DNA of 64,000 nucleotides from Streptomyces silaceus (GCF_001419745.1 NZ_LIRJ01000101.1:1-64000); one strand, 5' to 3'; positions 51,468-60,619 are shown, numbered from the stretch's first letter. Notes: a model not told the origin generated them from the sequence alone. Translations and numbers: made by a program.

Positions 51468-52263
51468 ACAGGGACGTGGACCAGACGTATCCGACCGCGG
51501 CCAGGACCAGGCACCACGCGAGCGTGAGCAGTCCGTTGTGACCGATCTCCGTGCCGAGGAGCAGGCCGCGCAGGGTCTCGATGGCCGGGGTGAAGGGCTG
51601 GTACTCGGCCACTGGCCGGAACCAGCCGGGCATCTGGTCGACCGGGACGAAGGCACTGGAGATGAACGGCAGGATGACCAAGGGCACCGCGTTGTTCCCG
51701 GCCGCCTCGCCGTTCGGGCTGATCATGCCCACCGCGATCGCGACCCAGGTGAGCGCCACCGCGAGCACCACCATCAGCCCGAGCGCGGCCAGCCACTCCA
51801 GGGCGGAGGCATCGACGGAACGGAAGCCGATCGCCACGCCGACCGCCCCGACGAGGACCACACTGGCGACCGCTTGCAGCACGCTGCCCGCGACGCGTCC
51901 GATGAGCACCGATCCACGGTGGACGGCCATGGTGCGGAACCGGTCGATGATGCCCTCGGTCATGTCGTTGGCCACGGACACGGCGGTACCGACGAGGGTC
52001 GTGCCCAGTGTCATCAGCAGGATGCCCGGAGTGAGGTAGGCGACATAGGCCGCGCGGGAGGTCGCCTCGGCGCCCCCGTCGGCCGTACCGCCGGCGGCGA
52101 TGCCGGCGCTCATCACGTCGCCGAAGACGTACACGAAGAGCAGCAGCAGGACGAGCGGCGTGAGCAGGAGGTTGAGGGTGAGGGAGGGATAGCGCCGCAC
52201 GTGCAGGAGGTTGCGGCGCAGCATCGTGGCCGAGTCGCGCACGGCGAGGGAGAGGGCACTCAT
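51448..52263 (-). CDS. ABC-2 type transporter permease (DrrB-like)
   Basis: The product has 271 residues and six membrane helices. It opens with DSATMLRRNLLHVRRYPSLT and a first helix, then VAYLTPGILLMTLGTTLVGT, ANDMTEGIIDRFRTMAVHRG, and the ABC-2 signature near QMPGWFRPVAEYQPFTPAIE. It is the partner of the ATPase encoded upstream; the start overlaps the ATPase stop by ATGA. DrrAB-type pumps export hydrophobic drugs. The 3' end overlaps the convergent regulator gene by 20 bases. Confidence 0.92.
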   Translation of the reverse strand: MSALSLAVRDSATMLRRNLLHVRRYPSLTLNLLLTPLVLLLLFVYVFGDVMSAGIAAGGTADGGAEATSRAAYVAYLTPGILLMTLGTTLVGTAVSVANDMTEGIIDRFRTMAVHRGSVLIGRVAGSVLQAVASVVLVGAVGVAIGFRSVDASALEWLAALGLMVVLAVALTWVAIAVGMISPNGEAAGNNAVPLVILPFISSAFVPVDQMPGWFRPVAEYQPFTPAIETLRGLLLGTEIGHNGLLTLAWCLVLAAVGYVWSTSLFNRDPA

Positions 52264-53222
52264 CCGGCGGCCTTGTGGGACGGGGCGGTCAGGGCGAAGA
52301 AGACGTCGTCGAGGTCGGGCGTGTGCACGGTCACCTCGTCCGCCTCGGCGCCCGCCGCGTCCAACCGGTCGAGCAGGGTGCGCAGTTCGCGCTGGCTGCC
52401 GCCTCCGGGTACCTGGAGGACGAGGGAGTCGTCGTCCCGCGCGCTGCCGTGCAGGGCGGCGGCGGCCGACCGGTACGCGGCCGGGTCGGTGAAGCGGAGC
52501 CGGACGTGTCCGCCGGGGATGAGGCGCTTCAGCTCCTCGGCGGTGCCTTCGGCGGCGATCCCGCCGTCGTTCAGGACCGCGATGCGGTCGGCGAGTTCGT
52601 CGGCCTCCTCCAGGTACTGGGTGGTGAGGAAGACGGTGACGCCGTCGGCGACCAGCTCGCGGATGATCTGCCACATGCTGTGGCGGCTGCGCGGGTCGAG
52701 CCCGGTGGTCGGCTCGTCGAGGAAGATGATCCGCGGGTCGCCGACCAGCGTCATGGCGATGTCGAGCCGCCGCTTCATGCCGCCGGAGTAGGTGGCCGCG
52801 GGCTTCTGCGCGGCCTCCGTCAGGTCGAACCGCTCCAGGAGCCCGGCGGCGACCCGCCGCCCCTCCCGCCTGGACAGGTGGTTCAGGTCCGCCATCAGGA
52901 GCATGTTCTCCTCGCCGGTGATCAGACCGTCGACGGCGGAGAACTGCCCGGTGACACCGATCGCGGCCCGTACCGTCCGGGGATCCGCCCTCAGGTCGTG
53001 TCCGGCGACGCGCAGGGCGCGGGCCTCGGCCGTGACGAGGGTGGAGAGGATCTTGACGGCGGTGGTCTTGCCCGCGCCGTTCGGGCCGAGCAGGGAGAAG
53101 ATCGTGCCCTGCGGCACGGCGATGTCGATCCCGTCCAGGACCACCTTGTCCCCGTAGGCCTTGCGCAGCCCCCGGGCCTCGATGGCGAGCGGGGACGGCG
53201 GGGATGTCGTCTTCGTTGTCAT
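52260..53222 (-). CDS. ABC transporter ATP-binding protein (DrrA-like)
   Basis: This 320-residue ATPase has Walker A LLGPNGAGKTTAVKIL, signature YSGGMKRRLDIAMTLVG, Walker B IIFLDEPTTGLDPRSRHSMW and the switch TQYLEEADELADRIAVLNDG. The C-terminal region (SDxLHVPG-like QVPGGGSQRELRTLL) is typical of DrrA drug-resistance ATPases. It acts with the permease at 51448, to which it is translationally coupled. Confidence 0.94.
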   Translation of the reverse strand: MTTKTTSPPSPLAIEARGLRKAYGDKVVLDGIDIAVPQGTIFSLLGPNGAGKTTAVKILSTLVTAEARALRVAGHDLRADPRTVRAAIGVTGQFSAVDGLITGEENMLLMADLNHLSRREGRRVAAGLLERFDLTEAAQKPAATYSGGMKRRLDIAMTLVGDPRIIFLDEPTTGLDPRSRHSMWQIIRELVADGVTVFLTTQYLEEADELADRIAVLNDGGIAAEGTAEELKRLIPGGHVRLRFTDPAAYRSAAAALHGSARDDDSLVLQVPGGGSQRELRTLLDRLDAAGAEADEVTVHTPDLDDVFFALTAPSHKAAG

Positions 53223-53239
53223 GCCGCAGAGGGTGGGGG

Positions 53240-53833
53240 ATGACGGATTCAGCGCGGTTTTACGAGGGTTTCAGCGCGCGCCTGCAGGACACCCTCCACC
53301 TCGTGGACGACGAACGCCGCGATCCGTGGGTGCCCTCCGCTGGGGCCCGGGAGCTGATGGTGTCCGTCTTCTACCCGGCCCGGCGCGGCGACGGCAGCGG
53401 CGACCGTGCGCCGTACCTGGCGGCCAAGGAAGCCGCCCCCCGCATCCGCGCCGCCGCCAACCTGGACGGCACGTTCTTCGCCCCGGTCCCGTCCACCGGC
53501 ACCGGCCGCCCCGTCCTCATGCTCGGTACCGACAAGAAGCACCACCCCCGGGCCGACGACACCACCTGGCTCCGCGAATGGCGTCGGCTGGACGGCTGGA
53601 AGCGCTGGTTCACGGTCGCGGACTCGGGCCACTTCACCTTCACCGACCTGCCGGTACTGGGCGGTCAGCTCGGGATGACCGACCCGTCGGCCCCGCTGTC
53701 CGGCACGCGCTCGGGACAGATCACCAACGGGTACGTCACGGCCTTCTTCGACCGGCATCTCCTCGGTCGGCACCGCCCCCTGCTGGACGGCCCGTCGAAG
53801 GACGACCCTGAGGTGACGTTCCACTCGCCCTGA
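53240..53833 (+). pseudogene. Alpha/beta hydrolase with a large internal in-frame deletion
   Basis: The frame of 197 codons from the ATG at 53240 starts like a PAF acetylhydrolase/lipase-type protein (FYPARRGDGSGDRAPYLAA). It then jumps, near 53433-53441, to RIRAAANLDGTFFAPVPSTG and ends normally, with the catalytic His in VADSGHFTFTDLP. The central segment that should carry the nucleophile GHSxGG and the acidic residue is missing, an estimated 100-140 residues. The frame is kept across the joint. The product should be inactive as a hydrolase. Confidence 0.7.
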
Positions 53834-53972
53834 CGGCCGACACACCGTGCGCCACCAGGGATCAAGCCTCTTCGGCACCGGCAAGAGCATGATCGAGCCA
53901 CTTCGGATCCCGCCCGATGAGTTTTCCCGGCCGCGGCGGTCTCATCATCGTCAACCGCTTCGGAGGAGTCAC

Positions 53973-54617
53973 ATGGAACAGCTGCTGAGGGTGCAGAACT
54001 TCACCATCTCGCAGGACGGCTTCGGCGCCGGGGAGGGCCAGAGCCTGGAGCGGCCGTTCGGCCACGCCGACCCCGGGAGCATGTTCTCCTGGGCGGGGGC
54101 GACGGCGAGCTGGCCCGGACGCACGGATCCCGGCGGCAGCCGCGGTCTCGACGACCACTTCACGCGCGACTACGCCCGCAACATCGGTGCCGAGATCATG
54201 GGCCGCAACAAGTTCGGTCCCCAGCGCGGCCCCTGGACCGACCACGAGTGGCAGGGCTGGTGGGGCGACGAGCCCCCCTTCCACACCCCCGTCTTCGTGA
54301 TGACCCACCATCACCGCCCGTCCTTCACGCTCTCCGACACGACCTTCCACTTCGTCGACGGCACCCCCGCCGACGTCCTCAAGCAGGCGCGGGAGGCGGC
54401 CGAGGGCAAGGACGTCCGGCTCGGCGGCGGGGCCACCACGATCCGGGAGTTCCTCGACGCCGATCTGGTCGACACCCTGCACGTCGTCGTGTCGCCGGTG
54501 ACGCTCAGCTCGGGCACCCGCCTGTGGGAGTCGCCCGACGAGCTACTCGACCGCTACCACCGCGACGTCGTGCCCAGCCCCAGCGGTGTGACCCACCACC
54601 TGTTCTGGCGGCGCTGA
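53973..54617 (+). CDS. Dihydrofolate reductase family protein
   Basis: The 214-residue protein follows CGGAGGAG at ideal spacing. It has the RibD C-terminal fold: opening NFTISQDGFGAGEGQSLERP, AEIMGRNKFGPQRGPWTDHE, VFVMTHHHRPSFTLSDTTFH, then DVRLGGGATTIREFLDADLV and DTLHVVVSPVTLSSGTRLW. These residues mark a standalone reductase subfamily (YyaP/YwjB-like), distinct from the shorter relative at 12426. It is a single gene. Confidence 0.9.
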   Translation: MEQLLRVQNFTISQDGFGAGEGQSLERPFGHADPGSMFSWAGATASWPGRTDPGGSRGLDDHFTRDYARNIGAEIMGRNKFGPQRGPWTDHEWQGWWGDEPPFHTPVFVMTHHHRPSFTLSDTTFHFVDGTPADVLKQAREAAEGKDVRLGGGATTIREFLDADLVDTLHVVVSPVTLSSGTRLWESPDELLDRYHRDVVPSPSGVTHHLFWRR

Positions 54618-54651
54618 CGTCAGGGGCGGCCCCTGTGCCGAGGGCAGCCCC

Positions 54652-55113
54652 TCACCCTCGTACGCCGTCCCCGCTGCCGTAGGGCGCGTACAGGTCGAGC
54701 AGGCGGATCCTGGCCGCCTGCAGACGGTGTGCGAGGACCCGGCCGACCCACTGGCCGACGACCGCGCCGAGCGCGGGGTCGTCCTCGCACATCAGCCGGA
54801 CCGCCTGCGCGTCGAACTCGTCTGCCCGTACGGGGCTCTGCGCCGCCGCGCCGAGCTGCCACACGTACGGCGGGAACAGCCAGGACCAGCCGACGAGTTC
54901 GCCGTGCCCGAGGGTCTCGATCACGGGTGCGCGGCGGCCGGGTACGTGCATGTCCAGCGCGATCGATCCGGTGCGGACGATCCAGAACCGGTCGGCGTGC
55001 CCACCCTCCTCGAAGAGGCGGGTGCCGGCCGGGAAGGACACCTGTCGCGCGATCCTCATCAGGCGCTCGCGGTGCACCGTCGGCAGGGCGCTCAGCATGG
55101 TCGTGTTGCTCAT
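54652..55113 (-). CDS. Cyclic nucleotide-binding domain protein (no HTH)
   Basis: The 153-residue product is a single cNMP-binding beta barrel (VSFPAGTRLFEEGGHADRFW, IVRTGSIALDMHVPG, VIETLGHGELVGWSWLFPPY) with a C-terminal helix. There is no DNA-binding domain, so it probably acts as a ligand-binding subunit or by protein contact. It starts at 55113. It is the last of four minus-strand genes with the Rv1733c-like protein, flavodoxin and acyl-CoA synthetase, an association seen in Streptomyces redox or low-oxygen clusters. Confidence 0.85.
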   Translation of the reverse strand: MSNTTMLSALPTVHRERLMRIARQVSFPAGTRLFEEGGHADRFWIVRTGSIALDMHVPGRRAPVIETLGHGELVGWSWLFPPYVWQLGAAAQSPVRADEFDAQAVRLMCEDDPALGAVVGQWVGRVLAHRLQAARIRLLDLYAPYGSGDGVRG

Positions 55114-55152
55114 CTTCCGCTCCTTTCCAGCGCAGCGCTCCTCTTCCGGCGC

Positions 55153-55203
55153 TCCGTCTTCAGGGGTCCGTCTTCAGGGGTCCGTCTTCAGGGGTCCGTC
55201 TTC
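55153..55203. repeat. 14-bp tandem repeat, 3.6 copies
   Basis: TCCGTCTTCAGGGG occurs three times in a row, followed by a partial copy. It lies between the cNMP-binding gene and the Rv1733c-like gene. The copies are perfect. Confidence 0.9.
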
Positions 55204-55272
55204 TGTTTTCTGCCGAGGCCCTCGTCGCCGTCGTCCGATCCCCGAGGGCCTCGGCCGCTTCGCCCCCGTCCC

Positions 55273-55887
55273 TCAGGTCCTGCGGCCGCTCCACCTCGGC
55301 CCGGTCAGCTCCCAGGCCCGGTCCCACTCGGCCATCCTCCGACGCCGGGACAGCGCCCGCACCGCGAGCCACGTCCCTCCGCCGAAGGCCGAGACCGTGA
55401 ACACCGTCCCGACGCCCGCGGCCGTCGCGGCACCCCAGAGCTCGTCCTCGTCGAAGGGTGCGGAGGTGACCCGGCCCCGGGCGTCGAGCCACACGTCGGC
55501 CCTGCTTCCGGCGGGGGCTCCGGCCGCCGCCTTGACCGTGGCGGTGCGGGTCCTGGTGGCGTGCGTCGCGCTGTCGCGTTCGGTCCAGCGGACGGTCACC
55601 AGACGGGTGCCGCGGACCTCGGTGCCGTCGGCGCCGACCGCGGGCGGCGGGGCGTCCGTGATGAGGGTGGCCCGCACGACGTGGCGTTCGGCCCGTTGGC
55701 GTTCGGCCTTCGCCTCGGTGCTGTCGTACGTGGCGGAGCCGACGAGCGCTCCCGCCAGGGGCACGCCGATCAGTGTCACCGCTCCGAGCAGCAGCGTGGT
55801 CCACGCCTCGACGACGTCGCTGCGGCGGCGCAGCGGGTTGCGCCGCCAGCGCCATCCGCGGACCCGGGTGCCCGGTCGGCCGGCCAT
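55273..55887 (-). CDS. Rv1733c-like membrane protein
   Basis: The 204-residue protein has an Arg-rich N terminus, a first helix (AWTTLLLGAVTLIGVPLAGA), an extracytoplasmic domain of about 100 residues rich in Arg/Thr (VRWTERDSATHATRTRTATV), and a second helix near residue 165. The layout is that of the Rv1733c family of actinomycetes, first noted in the M. tuberculosis dormancy regulon. No enzymatic function is known. Confidence 0.85.
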   Translation of the reverse strand: MAGRPGTRVRGWRWRRNPLRRRSDVVEAWTTLLLGAVTLIGVPLAGALVGSATYDSTEAKAERQRAERHVVRATLITDAPPPAVGADGTEVRGTRLVTVRWTERDSATHATRTRTATVKAAAGAPAGSRADVWLDARGRVTSAPFDEDELWGAATAAGVGTVFTVSAFGGGTWLAVRALSRRRRMAEWDRAWELTGPRWSGRRT

Positions 55888-55891
55888 GGCG

Positions 55892-56413
55892 TCAGTACCC
55901 CTCCGCGCGGCCCGCGAGTTCGCTCTTCAGCGTGGCGGCCACCCGCCGGGACCAGTCGGCGATCTGCTCGAAGTCGCGGTAGTCGCCGCCCTTGCCGGAC
56001 TTCAGGATCATGCGGGCGATGTGCCCTTTGGCGCCGTCCCGCAGGCAGCCGCCGAAGGTGACGTGCTCGTGGGCGCCGACCACGGTGAGGACGCGGTGCA
56101 CCGCGGGCACGGGTGCGATGTCCCGTTCGCTCGCCGAGGCGTCCAGCGGTCCGCTGCTGAAGAGCCACACCTCCTTCTTCACCAGCACCCGGCGCCGGCG
56201 GCGGACGAACCGGCGGGCGTCCTTGTGCCAGCGGCCCGCGTAGAGCGGAGCGCCGAGCACCACGGCGTCGTACTCCTCGATCCGGCCGGCGTCGGCGGCC
56301 GGCCGCAGGTCGGTCGCGATGCCCTCCTCCCGGAGGGTCCTGGTGATGGTGCCGGCTATCTCCGCGGTGGACCCGTTCTTCGTCGCGTAGGCGACGAGCA
56401 TCCTGCCTGTCAT
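55892..56413 (-). CDS. Flavodoxin domain protein (HemG-like)
   Basis: The 173-residue protein begins MLVAYATKNGSTAEIAGTIT, the FMN phosphate-binding loop of flavodoxins. VVLGAPLYAGRWHKDARRFV and WLFSSGPLDASASERDIAPV follow. It is close to the flavodoxin_5/HemG group, which transfer electrons with FMN. It starts 4 bases before the Rv1733c-like gene on the same strand and is probably cotranscribed. Confidence 0.88.
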   Translation of the reverse strand: MTGRMLVAYATKNGSTAEIAGTITRTLREEGIATDLRPAADAGRIEEYDAVVLGAPLYAGRWHKDARRFVRRRRRVLVKKEVWLFSSGPLDASASERDIAPVPAVHRVLTVVGAHEHVTFGGCLRDGAKGHIARMILKSGKGGDYRDFEQIADWSRRVAATLKSELAGRAEGY

Positions 56414-56440
56414 GGCGGATGTCTCCTCTCGGTCTCGGAG

Positions 56441-59302
56441 TCAGCGCAGTCGCCGCAGATAGGGATCGTGGGCGTCGCGCGGCAGGAGGCGTACGCGGGC
56501 GTCGAGTGCCGTGACGCCGCCCGGCCACGCCAGGACGGGGTTGAGGTCGGCCTCGGTGAGCTGCGGCAGGTCGCAGGCCATGCGCGAGAGCCGGTGCAGC
56601 AGCTGCTCGATGCCTTCGAGGTCGACCGGGCCGCTGCCGCCGTGCCCGAAGAGCAGCGGGGCGCAGCGCGGCGCGGTGATCAGGTCGTGGACGTCGAGGT
56701 CGGTGAGGGGCGCGAGCCGCGCCGCCTGGTCGGCGAGCACTTCGGTGGCCGTGCCGCCGAGGCCGAACAGGACGAGCGGCCCGAACACGTCGTCCTGGAC
56801 GACGCCGGCGCACAGTTCCGTGCCGCGCTCGGCCAGCGGCTGGACGACGACACCGGTGAGCAGGCCCGCGAACCGGATCGACAGGTCCCGGAACGCCGCC
56901 CGCACCTGGGTGTCGCCCTGGAGGTCGAGGTGGAGGGCGCGCTGCTCGCTCTTGTGCAGCAGTCCCGGCCAGTGCGCCTTCATGACCACGCGGCCGTCGG
57001 GCCGGCGCAGCCGCTCCGCGGCGATGACCGCGTCGTCCTCGGTCTCGGCCCAGGCCCAGGGCAGTTGGGGGATGCCGTAGCAGCCGAGCAGTTCCGCGCA
57101 GGTGCGCGGGCCGAGCCAGCCGCCGTCGGGGTGGGCGGTCAGGTGGGTCTCGACCACGGCGCGGGCGCGGGGGGTGTCGACGTCCCCGGGGTCGGGGACG
57201 GTGCCGGGCGGCCGGGCCAGCCACTCGGCGCGGCGGGCCGCGTGGGCCAGGGCGGAGGCGGCCGCCTGCGGGTCGGCGTACGCGGGGACGGAGCCGCCGC
57301 CCGTGCACGGGAGCAGCTGGACGGGGACGTCCTGGTCGAGGCGGACCGCGGCGACCGTTCGGGAGCGACGGCCGGGGGCGCAGGTCAGGGCCCGGCAGAG
57401 ATCGTCGCCGGTCGCCGCGGCGACCGCGGTGGGGACGAGGACCAGGAGGACGGCGTCGGCGCAGCCGTCGCGCAGCAGGCGGTCCACGCAGCGCCGCAGC
57501 TGTTCCTCGGTGACGTCCGCGCGGGCGTCGACCGGGTTGGCGGTCGTCGCTCCTTGGGGCAGGACGGCGGAGAGGTCGTCGACGACGTCCATGGGGAGGG
57601 CCGGGAGGGAGAGTCCGGCCTCCGCGCAGGCGTCGGCGGCGAGGACGCCCGCGCCGCCCGCGTTGGTGACGACGACGACACGTCGTCCCGCGGGGACGGG
57701 CTGGGCGTGCAGCAGGGCGGCGGTGGCGAGGAGGTCGCCGATGCTGCGGGTGGCGGTGATGCCCGCCTGGGTGAACAGGGCCTGGCGCGTCATGGTCCGG
57801 GTGGCGGCCGCGGCGGAGTGCAGGGCGGCGGCGCTCCGTCCTTCCCGGGTGCGGCCGACGTCGACGGTGAGGACGGGGATCCGCCGGGTGACCCGGCGGG
57901 CGGTGCGCGAGAAGGCCTGTGGGTTGCCGAAGGATTCGAGGTGGAGGAGCGCCAGGTCGGTGACGCCGTCGCTCTCCCACCACTGGAGCAGGTCGTTGCT
58001 GCTGACGTCGTACTTCTCGCCCAGCGACACGAAACTGGAGATGCCGAGGCCGAGCCGGGAGAGGCCGCCGAGCATCGCGATGCCCACGCCACCGGACTGG
58101 ACGGCGACCCCTGTCATGCCGGGCCGCGGGTGCCCGGCGGCGAACGTCGCGTCGAAGGAGAGATCCGTGTCGATGGTGGCCACGCCGAGGGAGTTGGGCC
58201 CCACGAGGCGCATGCCGTACGTACGACATGCGGAGAGCAGCGCCTCCGCCTGCCCGGGACCGAGCCCGCCCGTGATGACGACCAGTGCGCGAACTCCCGC
58301 CTTGCCGCACTCCTGCGCGGTGGCGGCGAGCAGGGCGGTGGGCACCGCGAGGACCGCCAGGTCGGGCACCTGGGGCAGTGCGGCCACCGAGGGGTGGCAG
58401 GGGACGCTCAGGAGCGAGGTGGCGTTGGGGTGGATGGCGTACAGCTGCCGGTTGTAGCCGCCGGTGCGCAGGTTGCGCAGGACGGCACGGCCGACCGAGC
58501 CCGCTTTCCGTCCGGCCCCGATCACGACGATCGACTCCGGCCGCAGGAGGGGGCGAAGGCTCGCCACTCCGGCGGTCCGTCCGCGCGTCTCGACCGCCGT
58601 CAGGTACGTCTCGCTGTCGGCTCCGGATCCCGCTTCGTCGGCGACCTCGTCGAGCTGGATGGTGCAGTGCACTGCGGGGCCCTCGAAGTGCCGGGCAGTG
58701 TGCAGTCCGAGGTCGGCGACGACCTTGAGGATCTCGTGGTTCTCGGCGAGCGCGTCGGCCGTGAACGCGGTGATGCCGTCGGCGCGGGCGGCCGAGACCA
58801 GGTGCTCCAGGAGCAGGGTGCCGATGCCCCGGTGGTGGAGGCCTGCCGCGACGGCGAGGGAGATGTCGGCGGTGGCGGGCCGGGCGGCGCGGGTCGGCGG
58901 CCCCGCGGCGCGGGTCGCCTCCTGCTCCGGGGTCCGCTCGTACTCGCCCAGGCCGACGATCCGCCCTCCGGTCTCGGCGAGCAGCGCGCGGTGTCCGGGG
59001 CGGGACGGGGCGCAGGCCCGGTCGGAGGCCTGTGCGGGGGACGGGTGGCGCGCCCCGGAGAACTTCAGACGCAGGCGCTCCGGTGGTATGTGCGCGTACA
59101 GGTCCTGGAGTTGGCTGTGGTCGCCGGCTTGGACGGGGCGGATGCGGGCCGTGGTCCCGTCGGCGAGCAGGGCGTGCACGGCTCGTGGTGAGCCCGCCGG
59201 GGTCCGGTCCTGTTCCGCGTCCCGGTCACTGCTCCTGTCCATGTTCGTGTACGTCGCCGGAGCGAGGTCCTCCGCCTCCGCGCCCGGAGCCGAGTCCTTC
59301 AT
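56441..59302 (-). CDS. GNAT/ADP-forming acyl-CoA synthetase fusion (PatA/AcsA-like)
   Basis: The protein is 953 residues from the ATG at 59302, which follows GGAGG. A GNAT acetyltransferase domain lies at about residues 40-215 (ISLAVAAGLHHRGIGTLLLE). An NDP-forming acyl-CoA synthetase follows: CoA-binding Rossmann unit (VVIGAGRKAGSVGRAVLRNL), LVGPNSLGVATIDTDLSF, a second ligase domain, and the C-terminal ATP-grasp (VVMKAHWPGLLHKSEQRALH). Such fusions acetylate protein lysines or metabolise acyl-CoA under energy stress. It heads the minus-strand cluster. Confidence 0.9.
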   Translation of the reverse strand: MKDSAPGAEAEDLAPATYTNMDRSSDRDAEQDRTPAGSPRAVHALLADGTTARIRPVQAGDHSQLQDLYAHIPPERLRLKFSGARHPSPAQASDRACAPSRPGHRALLAETGGRIVGLGEYERTPEQEATRAAGPPTRAARPATADISLAVAAGLHHRGIGTLLLEHLVSAARADGITAFTADALAENHEILKVVADLGLHTARHFEGPAVHCTIQLDEVADEAGSGADSETYLTAVETRGRTAGVASLRPLLRPESIVVIGAGRKAGSVGRAVLRNLRTGGYNRQLYAIHPNATSLLSVPCHPSVAALPQVPDLAVLAVPTALLAATAQECGKAGVRALVVITGGLGPGQAEALLSACRTYGMRLVGPNSLGVATIDTDLSFDATFAAGHPRPGMTGVAVQSGGVGIAMLGGLSRLGLGISSFVSLGEKYDVSSNDLLQWWESDGVTDLALLHLESFGNPQAFSRTARRVTRRIPVLTVDVGRTREGRSAAALHSAAAATRTMTRQALFTQAGITATRSIGDLLATAALLHAQPVPAGRRVVVVTNAGGAGVLAADACAEAGLSLPALPMDVVDDLSAVLPQGATTANPVDARADVTEEQLRRCVDRLLRDGCADAVLLVLVPTAVAAATGDDLCRALTCAPGRRSRTVAAVRLDQDVPVQLLPCTGGGSVPAYADPQAAASALAHAARRAEWLARPPGTVPDPGDVDTPRARAVVETHLTAHPDGGWLGPRTCAELLGCYGIPQLPWAWAETEDDAVIAAERLRRPDGRVVMKAHWPGLLHKSEQRALHLDLQGDTQVRAAFRDLSIRFAGLLTGVVVQPLAERGTELCAGVVQDDVFGPLVLFGLGGTATEVLADQAARLAPLTDLDVHDLITAPRCAPLLFGHGGSGPVDLEGIEQLLHRLSRMACDLPQLTEADLNPVLAWPGGVTALDARVRLLPRDAHDPYLRRLR

Positions 59303-59733
59303 CGCGGGCCTCCTGCCGCAGTCGCCCTCCCCCTTTCGTGTCGAGGATCGGCCCTGCCGGGCCCGCCAGACAGGGGCTGACCGGGCGCACGCCGGGGCCG
59401 ATCGGCCCTTCGCGGCGGCATCCGGCGACGGATGGGGCAGGGAGAAACGGAGGAGGCGGAGGACGTGTCGATGGGCACACTTCGGCGAGGAGGCGCTGCG
59501 CAGGATGCCGTACGCGTCGGCGTCCCGAAGTACCGACGTACTGGCGCAGGAGCGGGGGCGGCGGTCGTCGGTGCCGGCCATCGGCCTCGGCCCATGGTGC
59601 AGTGCCGCCCGGCGCCGGGTGGTTCGGGGCGGTCTCTCCGGCGCAGGGCGGTCTCCGACGCCGGGCGGTCTCCGACGCCGGGCGGTCTTTCCGGCGCGGG
59701 GCGGTCTCCGACGCCGGGCCGTCGTCTACCGCG
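59303..59733. other. 431-bp region with a 5-unit tandem array and no gene
   Basis: The stretch between the synthetase start and the DinB stop is very GC-rich and shows no protein-like frame. Near the DinB end it holds the repeat array at 59631-59719. The promoter of the synthetase should lie near 59310-59450. Confidence 0.6.
59631..59719. repeat. 17/19-bp tandem array with alternating units
   Basis: Five units are adjacent in the order A-B-B-A-B, where A is a 19-base unit beginning GGTCTYTCCGGCGC and B is the 17-base GGTCTCCGACGCCGGGC. The three B copies are identical. Recent expansion is likely. Confidence 0.85.
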
Positions 59734-60294
59734 TCACTGCCCCACGCGTCCGTCGACGCACTCGCGCAGCAGATCGGCATGTCCGCAGTGCCGGGCGTAC
59801 TCCTCGATCCTGTGGACCATGAGCTCCCGCACCGAGACGGCCTCCTTGCCGAGACGCTCGCCCAGATCCGGGTGCCGGGCCAACGCGGCGTCCAACGCGC
59901 CCTGTTCGCGCTCCAGGTCCGCGTACGCGGCGTCGACGACGGCTTGGTCCGCGACCGCTCCGTCGAAGTCCGCGTCCTTCGGGCCGTACACCCTCGGCAG
60001 GGGCTCGCCGTCGGTGATCCAGTTGCGCCAGTCGCGCTCCACCTCGACGAGGTGCCGCAGCAGGCCGAGCAGGGACATCGTGGACGGCGGCACGGAGCGC
60101 AGGGCCAGTTGCCCGGGGGTCAGGCCCTCGCACTTCATCCGAAGCGTCAAGCGGTAGTTCGTCAGGAAGTCGTCCAGGGTGGCGAGTTCGCCGTCCGGGC
60201 TGGTCCCCTCGCTGTTGCGGGGGTCCTTGTCCGGGTCCGCCCACATGTCGGGGTAGACGGTCGCCTGGGTCCATCGCGCGGGTTGATCGCTCAT
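59734..60294 (-). CDS. DinB family protein (DUF664-like)
   Basis: The product is 186 residues from the ATG at 60294. It has the four-helix DinB metal-enzyme fold: LDDFLTNYRLTLRMKCEGLT, LLRHLVEVERDWRNWITDGE, and the C-terminal ELMVHRIEEYARHCGHADLL. The His in LLRHL and the HRIEEYARHCGH motif are the expected metal ligands. DinB-like enzymes transfer thiols or act as isomerases; some are damage-induced. The substrate is unknown. The gene is monocistronic. Confidence 0.9.
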   Translation of the reverse strand: MSDQPARWTQATVYPDMWADPDKDPRNSEGTSPDGELATLDDFLTNYRLTLRMKCEGLTPGQLALRSVPPSTMSLLGLLRHLVEVERDWRNWITDGEPLPRVYGPKDADFDGAVADQAVVDAAYADLEREQGALDAALARHPDLGERLGKEAVSVRELMVHRIEEYARHCGHADLLRECVDGRVGQ

Positions 60295-60619
60295 GCGCGT
60301 CATGTTCATCGGCGAGGGCCCGAACCGCCACCGCTTTATCCTCGGGCTTCCGTGCCGCGTCCGGCCCCGCCGGCCCGACCAGTGGTCCGGCGTCCCCGCG
60401 CGATCCCCACGTCGTCAACAGCACGCGCGGTTCGCGACCCCCTCATTTCGGCAAGGAGCGCGATCTCCCTCCCGACGCCCGACGCGGTGACATGAACCCG
60501 CCCCCTCTCGCCCACGCGGCAGCCCCGTGCGCCTTCGCTCCGTCCATGGCCAGCGAACCCACCCGCACCGCTCGGATAGCATGATCCGACTCACCACGAT
60601 CGCCCACATCGCCCGTCCT

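Noticed and set aside
54950-59191. A plus-strand open frame of over 1400 codons opposite the synthetase and flavodoxin genes
   Set aside because: It is the complement of the real minus-strand genes; at this GC content stops are rare. Its composition is Arg/Gly/Ala-rich without family motifs.
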